Assembly: GCA_021796315.1 (NCBI GenBank)
Contig: JAJYOH010000119.1
Location: forward strand, 1 to 11,952
Length of the DNA stretch: 11,952 nt
Direction: 5' to 3'
Source of the DNA: Chloroflexota bacterium
GTDB lineage: Bacteria; Chloroflexota; Anaerolineae; Anaerolineales; Villigracilaceae
The position numbers and the translations under genes were made by a program. Positions 1 through 7,151 of this stretch are shown here, piece by piece; position 1 is the stretch's first letter, and every line of letters begins with the position of its first letter. The notes beneath the pieces are model-generated. The model was not told where the DNA came from and ran no database searches. It worked only from the letters and a program-made list of their open reading frames with translations.

Positions 1-1
1 G

Positions 2-136
2 ATGACACTGCTCAAAGGCGGCATGAGCGAAAGCCAGATTGGGCTTGATGTTTTCAAACAAAAAGTTCGTCGAGCATTGAGTGAGGAACTCAAGCCGTGG
101 TATTGGTGCTCACGCGTCCGCATCGGCATCGTTTGA
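2..136 (+). CDS. C-terminal end of an unidentified protein (partial, runs off the left edge)
   Basis: An open frame enters from the left edge and stops at TGA 134-136, giving about 44 residues that are mostly helical and charged and end in an aromatic, basic tail. A short stretch, GGMSESQIG, vaguely recalls the first helix of LuxR-type DNA-binding domains, but the rest does not follow that pattern, so no family is assigned. The next gene starts 13 nt after this stop on the same strand, which is the spacing of an operon. If real, this gene is therefore probably co-transcribed with the solute-binding lipoprotein. The frame is short and could be chance. Confidence 0.4.
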   Translation: MTLLKGGMSESQIGLDVFKQKVRRALSEELKPWYWCSRVRIGIV

Positions 137-149
137 CAAAGACAAAGTC

Positions 150-1571
150 ATGAAGCGTATCAGGTTGGTTCAAACAAAATGGACAGCATGTATCGCTCTG
201 ATCATTTTGATTGCTGCGCTAACCACTTCATGCTCTTCTATGGATGTAAAGCCGCTCCCGACTCCGACTTCGGCGGCTCCCGTTAAACCTGACTTATCCT
301 CCCCGAAAATCATCCCGTTTTTCACCACCGAGAGCGATCCACAACAACTGGCCGTTCTGCAGTCCCTCATCACCGAATATCAAAATTTGAATCCCGGCGT
401 CGAAGTGGACATCACAATCGCCTCGCCGGCCTCGCGCGGCACGCGGCTGTTGACCGCGCTCGCCTCGGGCGCGAACCTTGGCATCTTCGAGATTGAACCC
501 GCGCTTATGTCCGAGTGGGCCGACGCGGGTTATCTGCTTCCGCTCGATGACGTGGTTTCAAACATCGGCGCGAATGATTTTGTCGAAGGCAGTCTCTTCC
601 GTCAAAATGGAAATGTTTACGCGGTTCCGTACGCGGTGAGCGTTTATGGTTTGTGGGTGCGGAAAGATTTGTTCGACCAGGCGGGATTGCCTCTGCCGAC
701 AACGTACGATGAAGTTTTGAACGCCGCGAAAGTTTTGACAAAAGGCGAAACATATGGCATCGCGCTTCCCGCGGGACAAAACATCGCCGCCGTCAATTTC
801 TTTTCAACTTTTCTTTGGCAGAATGGCGGAGATTATTTCACTTGCGATGGCAACGTCGCGTTTGGTAATCCACAAGCATTGACAGCCATCCAACGCTGGC
901 AGGCGTTGACAAAATACGCGCCCCCGGGATTCACCACGTGGGGTTATCCTGAACAAATCGACGCGTTCATCAACGGCCGCGTTGCCATGACGATGTATGC
1001 CGGACGTCTCGGAGTCCAGCTTGCAGAAACGCATCCTGATTTGGCGGACAACGTCAAGGTCATCTTTCCGCCATGGGGCGATCAAAAAGTGACGCTGGGC
1101 GTGTGGAGCCGCTTCGCGATTGCGTCTGGCACAAAAAATAAATCCGAAGCAAAAGCATTTTTGCAATGGCTGGTCAGCGGCGATAGATTGCTGCATTACG
1201 ACAGCGTTTTGCCCGGGCACATGATCCCCCCATTAAAAACCGTGCGCGAAGAAGAATTGGGCAGCCCATCGAATTATTCACAGAAGCACGCGGACTGGAT
1301 CAAATCTTTTTATGATTGGTCCGCATATATCAATCATCCAGCCATGAATATGGGTTCGGTGAAAGGCAATCAATTCCGCCGCTCGGACGTTGTCCCGCCG
1401 TGGGCGTGGGAGGTCTTCGGCACGCCGGGTATTGTGGACACGATGCTTCAGGATGTTGCCATCGGACGAGACCCCCAACAAGCCTGGCAGGAAGCGGTTA
1501 ATGAAATGCAGCAGACCGTGTTAACCTGGAAGTCCATGCACCCGCAATGGAAATCGCCGGGATGCAATTAA
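150..1571 (+). CDS. Extracellular solute-binding lipoprotein, family 1 (ABC sugar-uptake type)
   Basis: This 473-residue protein is probably the outer-surface binding lipoprotein of an ABC importer for a sugar or oligosaccharide. Residues 1-28 are a lipoprotein signal: a basic start (MKRIR), a hydrophobic core, and TTSC with the lipidated Cys at 28. A Pro/Ser/Thr-rich linker follows. The body has family-1 (UgpB/MalE-like) hallmarks: GLWVRKDLFDQAGLPLP near residue 166, FFSTFLWQNGGDYF near 210, the FINGRVAMTM segment near 272, and AKAFLQWLVSGD near 333. Length is normal for the family. I chose ATG 150 because it gives a clean signal peptide; a GTG at 81 would add 23 residues and overlap the preceding frame. 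No good Shine-Dalgarno is visible. No permease or ATPase genes follow, so it either works with a transporter encoded elsewhere or belongs to genes left of the window. The substrate cannot be read from the sequence. Confidence 0.88.
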   Translation: MKRIRLVQTKWTACIALIILIAALTTSCSSMDVKPLPTPTSAAPVKPDLSSPKIIPFFTTESDPQQLAVLQSLITEYQNLNPGVEVDITIASPASRGTRLLTALASGANLGIFEIEPALMSEWADAGYLLPLDDVVSNIGANDFVEGSLFRQNGNVYAVPYAVSVYGLWVRKDLFDQAGLPLPTTYDEVLNAAKVLTKGETYGIALPAGQNIAAVNFFSTFLWQNGGDYFTCDGNVAFGNPQALTAIQRWQALTKYAPPGFTTWGYPEQIDAFINGRVAMTMYAGRLGVQLAETHPDLADNVKVIFPPWGDQKVTLGVWSRFAIASGTKNKSEAKAFLQWLVSGDRLLHYDSVLPGHMIPPLKTVREEELGSPSNYSQKHADWIKSFYDWSAYINHPAMNMGSVKGNQFRRSDVVPPWAWEVFGTPGIVDTMLQDVAIGRDPQQAWQEAVNEMQQTVLTWKSMHPQWKSPGCN

Positions 1572-1605
1572 TTCAGCGCACCGGATTCACAGAAAGATTA
1601 TGCAA

Positions 1606-1638
1606 GGACGCTGGGGCACAAAATAAATCCCAGCGTCC
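1606..1638. terminator. GC-rich hairpin between convergent genes, likely transcription end
   Basis: A perfect 10-bp inverted repeat (GGACGCTGGG at 1606-1615, CCCAGCGTCC at 1629-1638) with a 13-nt AT-rich loop lies between two convergent genes, 34 nt after the lipoprotein stop and 34 nt past the end of the gene on the other strand. There is no T-run on either side, so it is not a classical Rho-independent terminator. Position and stem strength suggest a shared 3'-end or mRNA-stabilising hairpin. Confidence 0.5.
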
Positions 1639-1672
1639 AAGTACCGCATTCGCCTGATTACAATCACGAATC

Positions 1673-2152
1673 TCAATGCGTGGTCCTGGCCTTCTTTCCA
1701 GCATCCACAGAGGGGCTTCTTTGACTCGCTGCCGCGTCCGCATTTGAGTTGGCAAGCTTGATCTTAAGCTTTTCCTCGTCAGCTTCAGACACGTCCTCTT
1801 CTTCGGTTTCGTCGGTCATATCCAGCAACTTGATCTTAAGTCGCTTGCCCACTTCATCGGGCGGCATGTCTTTGCCCTGCTCCGGCAAATCAAGGAGCTT
1901 GATTTTCATCCGTTTAGCTAATTTCTCATGCGCCACATCTTTGGGACTTTGATTTTCGCGCGGCAATGGTTCCAGCATCAGGACGGCCAGTCGGTTATTT
2001 TCTACAGCATAGGAGATTCGCCAATCGCCGGCGTGGATCTGGTACAGGTGCGGATATTCCGAAAACCTGTTTACATTCCCGGAACGCATGGCCTGCGGAA
2101 GCTCCTCCCTGAGTTTGATACGGTTATCGGTATTCATTACTTTTGTGACCAT
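1673..2152 (-). CDS. RelE/ParE-like small protein with a threefold KIKL repeat tail
   Basis: A 159-residue protein of uncertain role. Residues 10-66 resemble the core of the RelE/ParE toxin fold: a helix (RIKLREELPQAM), then LYQIHAGDWRISYAV and RLAVLMLEPLPRE, matching the 'YRIRVGDYRVIYEV...V.VL.V..R' strands of the family. The usual first strand is missing or short. Residues 75-136 hold three similar units, LAKRMKIKLLDL, VGKRLKIKLLDM and DEEKLKIKLANS, with KIKL at 83, 106 and 130 (period 23-24), separated by acidic linkers. The tail is polar and probably disordered. ATG 2152 is preceded by GGAG with a 7-nt gap and by a good promoter, so I prefer it over the longer frame that would begin inside the efflux-pump gene. 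No antitoxin gene is adjacent. It may be a toxin-fold protein recruited to another job; a toxin function is not shown. Confidence 0.6.
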   Translation of the reverse strand: MVTKVMNTDNRIKLREELPQAMRSGNVNRFSEYPHLYQIHAGDWRISYAVENNRLAVLMLEPLPRENQSPKDVAHEKLAKRMKIKLLDLPEQGKDMPPDEVGKRLKIKLLDMTDETEEEDVSEADEEKLKIKLANSNADAAASQRSPSVDAGKKARTTH

Positions 2153-2198
2153 ATGACATCTCCATTTACTTCTAATATCGGGCGGATAACGTAAACAA

Positions 2199-2227
2199 AG
2201 TATAGTATCGAAACCTTTTGAGTTCAA
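2199..2227 (-). promoter_or_regulatory. Sigma70-type promoter of the RelE-like gene
   Basis: Read on the minus strand, TTGAAC (2227-2222) and TATACT (2204-2199) are separated by exactly 17 bp. They match the -35 and -10 consensus at 4/6 and 5/6 positions. The predicted start lies about 40 nt before ATG 2152. This gives the small gene its own promoter, independent of the efflux pump upstream. Confidence 0.55.
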
Positions 2228-2266
2228 GCGGCTCTTTTCGAGAAAAAGCGTAACCTGTTTCGATAC
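2205..2266. repeat. 10-bp inverted repeat, one arm inside the promoter spacer (candidate operator pair)
   Basis: GTATCGAAAC (2205-2214) and its exact reverse complement GTTTCGATAC (2257-2266) lie 52 bp apart centre to centre, close to five helical turns. The first arm fills the spacer between the -35 and -10 of the RelE-like gene's promoter and the second lies upstream. Each arm is itself a near-palindrome (one mismatched pair). An AT-rich fold-back (CTCTTTTC / GAAAAAG around 2233-2248) sits between them. This fits a two-site repressor operator with looping, or autoregulation by the small protein; binding is inferred. Confidence 0.5.
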
Positions 2267-2322
2267 CAGTTTTAGCAAACTCCATTCAAAACGCTGACAA
2301 CAGATCAGTAGCGTTGCGCCGT

Positions 2323-3804
2323 TTATACTTGCTTCCGATTTTCCCTGCCGCGCACCAACGAAAAACCTGCTGCAACAACGCACAGCACGGCCGAGACCCA
2401 GAATGCGTGTTGAATTCCAACAATGAAATCCTGCATCATCTGGGAACCCAGTGCAATGTTCGTACCAACAAATAACTGCATGACGACATCTTTTGGCAGG
2501 CTTCCCGCCGCCACGGCCAATGCCAACGCAAAACTTGTCACCATCCCGGTTTGTCGCAAAGTTGCCAGCGTTGCGGAAGCAATGCCGAGACGCGACACAG
2601 GTGCGCTATTCATAGCCGCGCTTGTGTTCGGCGACCAGAACATGCCTCCGCCTAGGCCCATCAGAGCCAGGCCCACCGCCAGCGGAAGATAAGATGTGGT
2701 GGGTGATAATGTGGCAATAAACCACACCAACGCAGCAGCCTGCAATAATACGCCGAGCGTCGCCGGAATCCGGGCGCCAATGTGATCAGCCAGCAACCCG
2801 CTGAGTGGTCCGACAATAGCGCTCACAATCGGAAGAGGAATGAGCAGCAAGGCAGCTTTGAGCGGATCATAACCTCGCACACCTTGAAGATAAAAGACGA
2901 TCAGAAAGTCCACAGCGAACATTGCCAACGACTGAAGCATGGCCGCCAGCACCGAGAAGTTATAGACGCGGCTCTTGAAGAGTGAGAGATCGAGTACCGG
3001 ACTTTTATCCTTGGCGCGCCGTTCCCAGGCAAAGAATACAATCAGCATGACGATAAACAAAGCGAAGAGCGAAAGGATCGGCAAGGACGTCCAGCTATAT
3101 TGGATTCCAAGGGTCAACGCGATCAACAGCGCAACCAAACCCACGCTAAATGTGATCGCGCCTACAGCATCAAACGTCTCGCCCTGATTGGGATGGGACA
3201 TTTCATGCAAGGCCCGATATCCCCATATGGTGCCAAAGATTCCAATCGGTACGTTGATGTAGAAAATCCAGCGCCAATCAGCAGCGCTGAGAATCAGGCC
3301 ACCCAGCAATGGACCGGCGATCCCACCGAGCGCCCACGTGATGCCATTGATGCCCAGAGCGCGGCCACGCTCATTTGGCGGAAAGACTTCCGTGATAATG
3401 GCAGGGCTGTTGACCATCATCAGTGCCGCTCCAGCACCTTGCACCAAGCGAAAAACAATCAACTGTGCGGCGCTTTGCGAAATACCGCATAAGGCCGAAC
3501 CAATCGTAAACACCACAAAGCCAAGGTTGTACATCCGCACACGTCCCAGCATGTCAGCTACACGCCCGAAGGTCAGCAGGAAGACCGTGCTGATGAGAAT
3601 ATACGCCATAATGACCCAGACCATTTCGATCAGGTCAGCGTGCAGTTTCACCATCATGTCTGGCAACGCAAGGATGACAATTGTGCTGTCAATCGCCGCC
3701 ATCAAAGCACCGATAGTCGTCACGCTAAGTGCAATCCATTTGTATTCAATACCGGCGCGTGCAGTCGTGCCAGTTGTCTGAGGGATTTCGACGGTTTTCT
3801 TCAT
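2323..3804 (-). CDS. MFS multidrug efflux transporter, DHA2 (14-TM, EmrB/QacA) family
   Basis: This 493-residue inner-membrane protein is a proton-driven drug exporter of the DHA2 family. Visible landmarks: TM1 with the DHA2 motif around D39 (AAIDSTIVILALPDM, 36-50); motif A GRVADMLGRVR at 80-90 in the loop between TM2 and TM3; FRLVQGAGAA at 118-127 with R119; and motif C LGGIAGPLLGG at 159-169 in TM5, the antiporter signature. About 14 hydrophobic segments follow one another to residue 483, and the length is typical. ATG 3804 has only a weak AAAGGG ribosome-binding site 10 nt upstream. It is divergent from the pepF gene. The RelE-like gene lies downstream on the same strand but 170 bp away with its own promoter. 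There is no adjacent TetR or MarR regulator or membrane-fusion (EmrA) partner, so it may act alone. Substrates are unknown. Confidence 0.93.
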   Translation of the reverse strand: MKKTVEIPQTTGTTARAGIEYKWIALSVTTIGALMAAIDSTIVILALPDMMVKLHADLIEMVWVIMAYILISTVFLLTFGRVADMLGRVRMYNLGFVVFTIGSALCGISQSAAQLIVFRLVQGAGAALMMVNSPAIITEVFPPNERGRALGINGITWALGGIAGPLLGGLILSAADWRWIFYINVPIGIFGTIWGYRALHEMSHPNQGETFDAVGAITFSVGLVALLIALTLGIQYSWTSLPILSLFALFIVMLIVFFAWERRAKDKSPVLDLSLFKSRVYNFSVLAAMLQSLAMFAVDFLIVFYLQGVRGYDPLKAALLLIPLPIVSAIVGPLSGLLADHIGARIPATLGVLLQAAALVWFIATLSPTTSYLPLAVGLALMGLGGGMFWSPNTSAAMNSAPVSRLGIASATLATLRQTGMVTSFALALAVAAGSLPKDVVMQLFVGTNIALGSQMMQDFIVGIQHAFWVSAVLCVVAAGFSLVRGRENRKQV

Positions 3805-3897
3805 ATATAAGTGGCCCTTTCGGAGAACGAGTATAACGTAAGTACCATCCGACGTGGTCAGCAGTTTTGGATTTGATTAAATATTTGCACATCCATT

Positions 3898-3932
3898 TCA
3901 CCACGAAGAATATAGTGCCTTCTCTGTGGTGA
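3898..3932. repeat. Hairpin TCACCAC...GTGGTGA in the divergent intergenic region
   Basis: A perfect 7-bp inverted repeat (3898-3904, 3926-3932) carries an inner GAAG/CTTC pairing offset by a small bulge. It lies midway between the divergent MFS and pepF genes, 94 bp from one start and 85 bp from the other. The minus-strand wording, CACCACAGAG...CTTCGTGGTGAA, resembles the CACCACAGAGA-type dispersed repeats common in environmental genomes. It could be a relic of one or an operator; neither is proven. Confidence 0.4.
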
Positions 3933-3945
3933 TACCTCTACCAGC

Positions 3946-3975
3946 TTGTCCATGATTTGAAAGTGGGGGTATGAT
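3946..3975 (+). promoter_or_regulatory. pepF: Candidate promoter for the pepF gene
   Basis: TTGTCC (3946-3951) and TATGAT (3970-3975) are separated by 18 bp, matching -35 at 4/6 and -10 at 5/6. Transcription would start near 3982, about 36 nt before the ATG. A second -10-like word, TATAGT at 3987-3992, lacks a properly spaced -35. Confidence 0.35.
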
Positions 3976-4017
3976 TCGGCTTTCGTTATAGTTTATCAAA
4001 TCGAAAAGGAACCCGCC

Positions 4018-5943
4018 ATGCCCACTCCTCTCCCCCGCTCGAAAGTCAAAAAGAATCAAACGTGGAACGCTGAAAGCGTTTTTTCATCACCGAAGAAATT
4101 CGATGAAGAAATTAAAAGCCTTGTCGAGGATTTACCTGAGATCAAGAAATATCAAGGTCATCTCGGCGATAGCATTAATACTTTTCTCAACGCAATAGAT
4201 GTCATCGAGAAGATTTCAAAGCGCGCGGCAAAAGTGCAAGTCTATGCCACTATGTCCAGCGCGGTGGACACAGGCGACCAGCAAGGCGCAGCCAATAATG
4301 GAAAAGCCATGAGTGCGATGGCACAGGTCGACGCGGCGACTTCGTTCGTTGATCCAGAACTTTTATCAATTGGCGAAGCGAAATTACGTCAATGGCTCAA
4401 AGACGATACGCGCATGAAGTTATATGAGCATTACTTCAACGATCTGTTCCGCAAACAGACGCACGTCCGCAATGCGGAAGTGGAGGAAGTGCTCGGCATG
4501 TTGCGCGATCCATTTGGAAGCATACGAACCACAACGAACATGCTGGCGAATGCAGATTTCAAATTCACACCCGCGCGTAGCAGCAAAGGCAAAAAGGTCG
4601 AGCTGACTCAAAGCACTCACCACGCGATCCTTCATATGTCAGATCGCAAAGCGCGTAAAACCGCATGGGAAAATTACAACGATAAATATCTCGAATACAA
4701 AAACACGCTGGCGGGAAATCTCACGGCATCCATCAAACAAAATGTGTTCAACATGAAAGTGCGCGCCTTCAATTCGTCGCTGGAGGCCACACTCTTCAAC
4801 GGCGATGTGCCGGTCGAGATGTTCCATAATTTACTCGGCATCTTCAAGAAAAGACTTCCGCTGTGGCATAAATATTGGAGAATCCGCCGCAAGGCGTTGG
4901 GCGTGAAGACTCTGAAGCCGTACGATGTGTGGGCTCCTTTAACGGAAAAAAAGCATAAGGTCCCGTTTGAACGAGCGGTGGATTGGATCAGCGAAGGGCT
5001 CGCACCCATGGGCGATGAATACGTCAGCGTGCTGCGCGAGGGATGTCTAAAGAACCGCTGGGTAGATTGGTCGCCAAACGCGGGCAAACGTCAGGGCGCG
5101 TTCTCGACGCGCGTCCCGAGCGATACGTATCCGTTCATCCTGATGAGCTACACGGACGACGTTGGCAGTATGAGCACGCTGGCACACGAACTTGGTCATT
5201 CGATGCATGCGCATTATGCCAGCCGCGCACAGCCGATGTTTTATTACACGTATCCGTCCATCATCGCCGAGACAGCGTCGAACTTTCATCAAGCCATGGT
5301 GCGCGGACATTTGCTCAACACGAAGACCGACAAGTATTTCCAGATCGCATTGCTCGAAGAGGCCATGGATAATTTCCATCGCTACTTCTTCATCATGCCG
5401 ACGTTGGCGCGCTTCGAATTGGAAACGCATCAGCGCGTGGAAAAAGGCGCGGCGCTCACCGCCGATTCGATGATCGAGCTGATGGCGGACCTTTTCAGCG
5501 AGGGCTATGGCGGCGAGATGGATTTGGATCGCGAACGAGTCGGCATCACGTGGGGAACGTTCACCACGCATCTTTACATTGACTATTATTCGTTCCAGTA
5601 CGCCATCGGCATTTCGGCGGCAAATGCAATTGCAAAAAGAATCTTGAATGGCACACCGAACGCAGCGCAGGATCACATCAATTTTCTCAAAGCGGGTTCT
5701 TCCAAGCCGCCGATGGAAGTCTACAAGCTGGCAGGCGTGGACATGACCAGCACACAGCCCATCGAAGATGCGTTCGATGTGCTGGAAGATTATGTTGATC
5801 GGTTAGGAGTGTTGACGAACAAGGAAACGTTCAAATCATCGACAAAAAGAAAAGATACCGGAACTAACCTGCGCGGAAAATATAAAGGCAAAGGCTTGAT
5901 GAAAGGATTGATGGCGGAAAAGAAACGAGAAAAGAAATACTAA
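4018..5943 (+). CDS. pepF: Oligoendopeptidase F, M3 family zinc metallopeptidase
   Basis: This 641-residue cytoplasmic zinc peptidase cleaves oligopeptides. The catalytic motif HELGH is at residues 390-394 (ligands H390 and H394, catalytic E391), followed by SMHAHY. The third ligand, E418, sits in IIAETASNFH, the PepF version of the conserved AE-x2-S segment. The N-terminal part (about 115-185) fits the PepF N-domain and the M3 catalytic domain fills about 200-595. The family normally ends near the motif DRLGVL, here 594-599. This protein adds about 41 residues (601-641) rich in Lys and Arg (15 basic residues), which is unusual. ATG 4018 follows AAAAGGA with good spacing. There is no signal peptide. 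A short relic of another pepF 3' end lies at 8044-8115. Confidence 0.95.
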   Translation: MPTPLPRSKVKKNQTWNAESVFSSPKKFDEEIKSLVEDLPEIKKYQGHLGDSINTFLNAIDVIEKISKRAAKVQVYATMSSAVDTGDQQGAANNGKAMSAMAQVDAATSFVDPELLSIGEAKLRQWLKDDTRMKLYEHYFNDLFRKQTHVRNAEVEEVLGMLRDPFGSIRTTTNMLANADFKFTPARSSKGKKVELTQSTHHAILHMSDRKARKTAWENYNDKYLEYKNTLAGNLTASIKQNVFNMKVRAFNSSLEATLFNGDVPVEMFHNLLGIFKKRLPLWHKYWRIRRKALGVKTLKPYDVWAPLTEKKHKVPFERAVDWISEGLAPMGDEYVSVLREGCLKNRWVDWSPNAGKRQGAFSTRVPSDTYPFILMSYTDDVGSMSTLAHELGHSMHAHYASRAQPMFYYTYPSIIAETASNFHQAMVRGHLLNTKTDKYFQIALLEEAMDNFHRYFFIMPTLARFELETHQRVEKGAALTADSMIELMADLFSEGYGGEMDLDRERVGITWGTFTTHLYIDYYSFQYAIGISAANAIAKRILNGTPNAAQDHINFLKAGSSKPPMEVYKLAGVDMTSTQPIEDAFDVLEDYVDRLGVLTNKETFKSSTKRKDTGTNLRGKYKGKGLMKGLMAEKKREKKY

Positions 5944-6001
5944 ATGGCGCAACAAACCATCGAAGATGTAGGCGGTGGTTCGAAACCATTTATAACCTGA
6001 A

Positions 6002-6127
6002 TTCGGGATAAGTAGATTATCGCCCTGAGCGGAGCATAGCGAAGTCGAAGGGCAGATTTGATGCGGAACTCTACGCTTCGACTGCGGCCTCCGCTCAGCG
6101 CGATGATATTTCTTTTCTTATCCCGAA
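6002..6127. mobile_element. 126-bp fold-back element (MITE/REP-like), nested inverted repeats
   Basis: Between pepF and the GNAT gene lies a nearly self-complementary element. The ends are a perfect 11-bp inverted repeat, TTCGGGATAAG (6002-6012) and CTTATCCCGAA (6117-6127). Inside are ATTATCGC/GCGATGAT (6016-6023, 6100-6107, one G-T pair), the perfect CTGAGCGGAG/CTCCGCTCAG (6025-6034, 6089-6098) and AGTCGAAG/CTTCGACT (6043-6050, 6076-6083). The CCCTGAGCGG...TCGAAGGGC wording is that of widespread REP-like repeats. No coding capacity is seen. As RNA it would form a long hairpin that could end transcription from pepF. Confidence 0.7.
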
Positions 6128-6160
6128 CTGACATATTTATAAAGATTTGAGGAGATTATT

Positions 6161-7129
6161 ATGGCCGAAAAAGCTTATCTTGATCCTTGCCTGACCCTAC
6201 GGTCAGCCCGCTGGACAGACATCAACGCTGTGGCAAAGCTCACTCATGATGTTGCGAAAATGGAGGGCGACGCGATTTTTGTGCTTACCGCAGAAGAACT
6301 GGCCAATGAGTGGAAAAGCGAAGGCTTCAACGTAGAACGCGACGTTTTTATTGTGGAAGCCCAGGACGGGCGCGTAGTTGGCAGTGAAGAGTTCTATAAC
6401 GTGAATAATCACTCCAGGCTTATGGCAGATGGTTGCGTTCACCCAGAATTCAGAGGGCTGGGCATTGGTTCTTCCCTGCTTGAAAAAATAGCCGAACGGG
6501 CACAGGCTGAAATGGAACTTGCCCAGCCCGGTGAACGGGTGTTTATCCAAAGTTCAATAAGTAACAAGGATAAAGCAGGACACGAACTGCTTCGGGCCAA
6601 CGGCTATTCCCCTGTGCGCTATTTTTGGCGTATGGAAATCAAATTGCAGGAACCTCCCGCGCCTGTGACTTTTCCGGCTGGCATCGAACTGCGGCCATTT
6701 ATCAAAGATGAACATGCAATTGCCGTCTGGCAGGCGGACAACGAAGCCTTTCGTGACCACTGGGGCAGTCATGATAGGAGCTATGAAGATTGGTCACACG
6801 CAAAGTTCGGCAACCCCAATTTTGATCCCACCCTGTGGGTGATCGCCTGGGATGAGGACGAAATCGCAGGCTTTTCAGAGAATCGCTTCCGTCAGGGAAT
6901 TGGCTGGATCGGAACCCTTGGCGTTCGCCGCCCGTGGCGCAAGAAGGGGCTGGGGCTTGCCCTGCTGCGCCACTCTTTTAATGAATTTTATAATCGCGGC
7001 ATGACCACCATCGGCCTCGGTGTAGATGCTTCCAACCCGACAGGAGCCACGCGGCTTTATCAGCGGGCGGGTATGATTGTGGCGGCTGAATTTGTCACAT
7101 ATGAAAAAGAGCTGAGAGCTGCAGGGTAA
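6161..7129 (+). CDS. Tandem GNAT N-acetyltransferase (two GNAT domains)
   Basis: A 322-residue cytoplasmic protein with two GNAT acetyltransferase domains, an arrangement also found in mycothiol synthase. The first domain covers about 12-160, with acetyl-CoA motif A at 93-105 (VHPEFRGLGIGSS) and HELLRANGYSPVRYFWRM at 141-158. The second covers about 175-318, with motif A at 254-266 (GVRRPWRKKGLGL) and GVDASNPTGATRLYQRAGM at 287-305. Both pyrophosphate loops (RGLGIG, RKKGLG) look intact, so both could bind acetyl-CoA. The substrate is unknown; similarity to MshD is only in architecture. ATG 6161 is preceded by GAGGAG at 7 nt. The SDR gene follows after 22 nt on the same strand with its own ribosome-binding site, so the two probably form one operon. 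Confidence 0.88.
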   Translation: MAEKAYLDPCLTLRSARWTDINAVAKLTHDVAKMEGDAIFVLTAEELANEWKSEGFNVERDVFIVEAQDGRVVGSEEFYNVNNHSRLMADGCVHPEFRGLGIGSSLLEKIAERAQAEMELAQPGERVFIQSSISNKDKAGHELLRANGYSPVRYFWRMEIKLQEPPAPVTFPAGIELRPFIKDEHAIAVWQADNEAFRDHWGSHDRSYEDWSHAKFGNPNFDPTLWVIAWDEDEIAGFSENRFRQGIGWIGTLGVRRPWRKKGLGLALLRHSFNEFYNRGMTTIGLGVDASNPTGATRLYQRAGMIVAAEFVTYEKELRAAG

Positions 7130-7151
7130 ATCAATTTCAAAAGGAATCGTT

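Noticed and set aside
81..149. GTG start at 81 for the solute-binding lipoprotein
   Set aside because: It would put 23 residues before the signal peptide and overlap the preceding open frame. ATG 150 gives a standard lipoprotein signal.
2231..2250. Rho-independent terminator for the efflux pump from the CTCTTTTC/GAAAAAG fold-back
   Set aside because: The stem is almost entirely A-T and lies inside the candidate operator region, with no following T-run on the minus strand.
2153..2383. Longer N-terminus for the RelE-like protein, reaching into the efflux-pump gene
   Set aside because: The extra 77 residues overlap the pump's coding end and contain the promoter and inverted repeat. The start at 2152 has a good ribosome-binding site.
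5047..5676. 209-residue minus-strand frame opposite pepF
   Set aside because: It is the antisense shadow of the catalytic domain of PepF; the composition (Arg/His/Ala-rich) is typical of such frames.
5976..5988. TGGTTCGAAACCA resembling a tRNA T-arm
   Set aside because: It is a 5-bp stem with a 3-nt loop, and no acceptor, D-arm or anticodon arm can be built around it.
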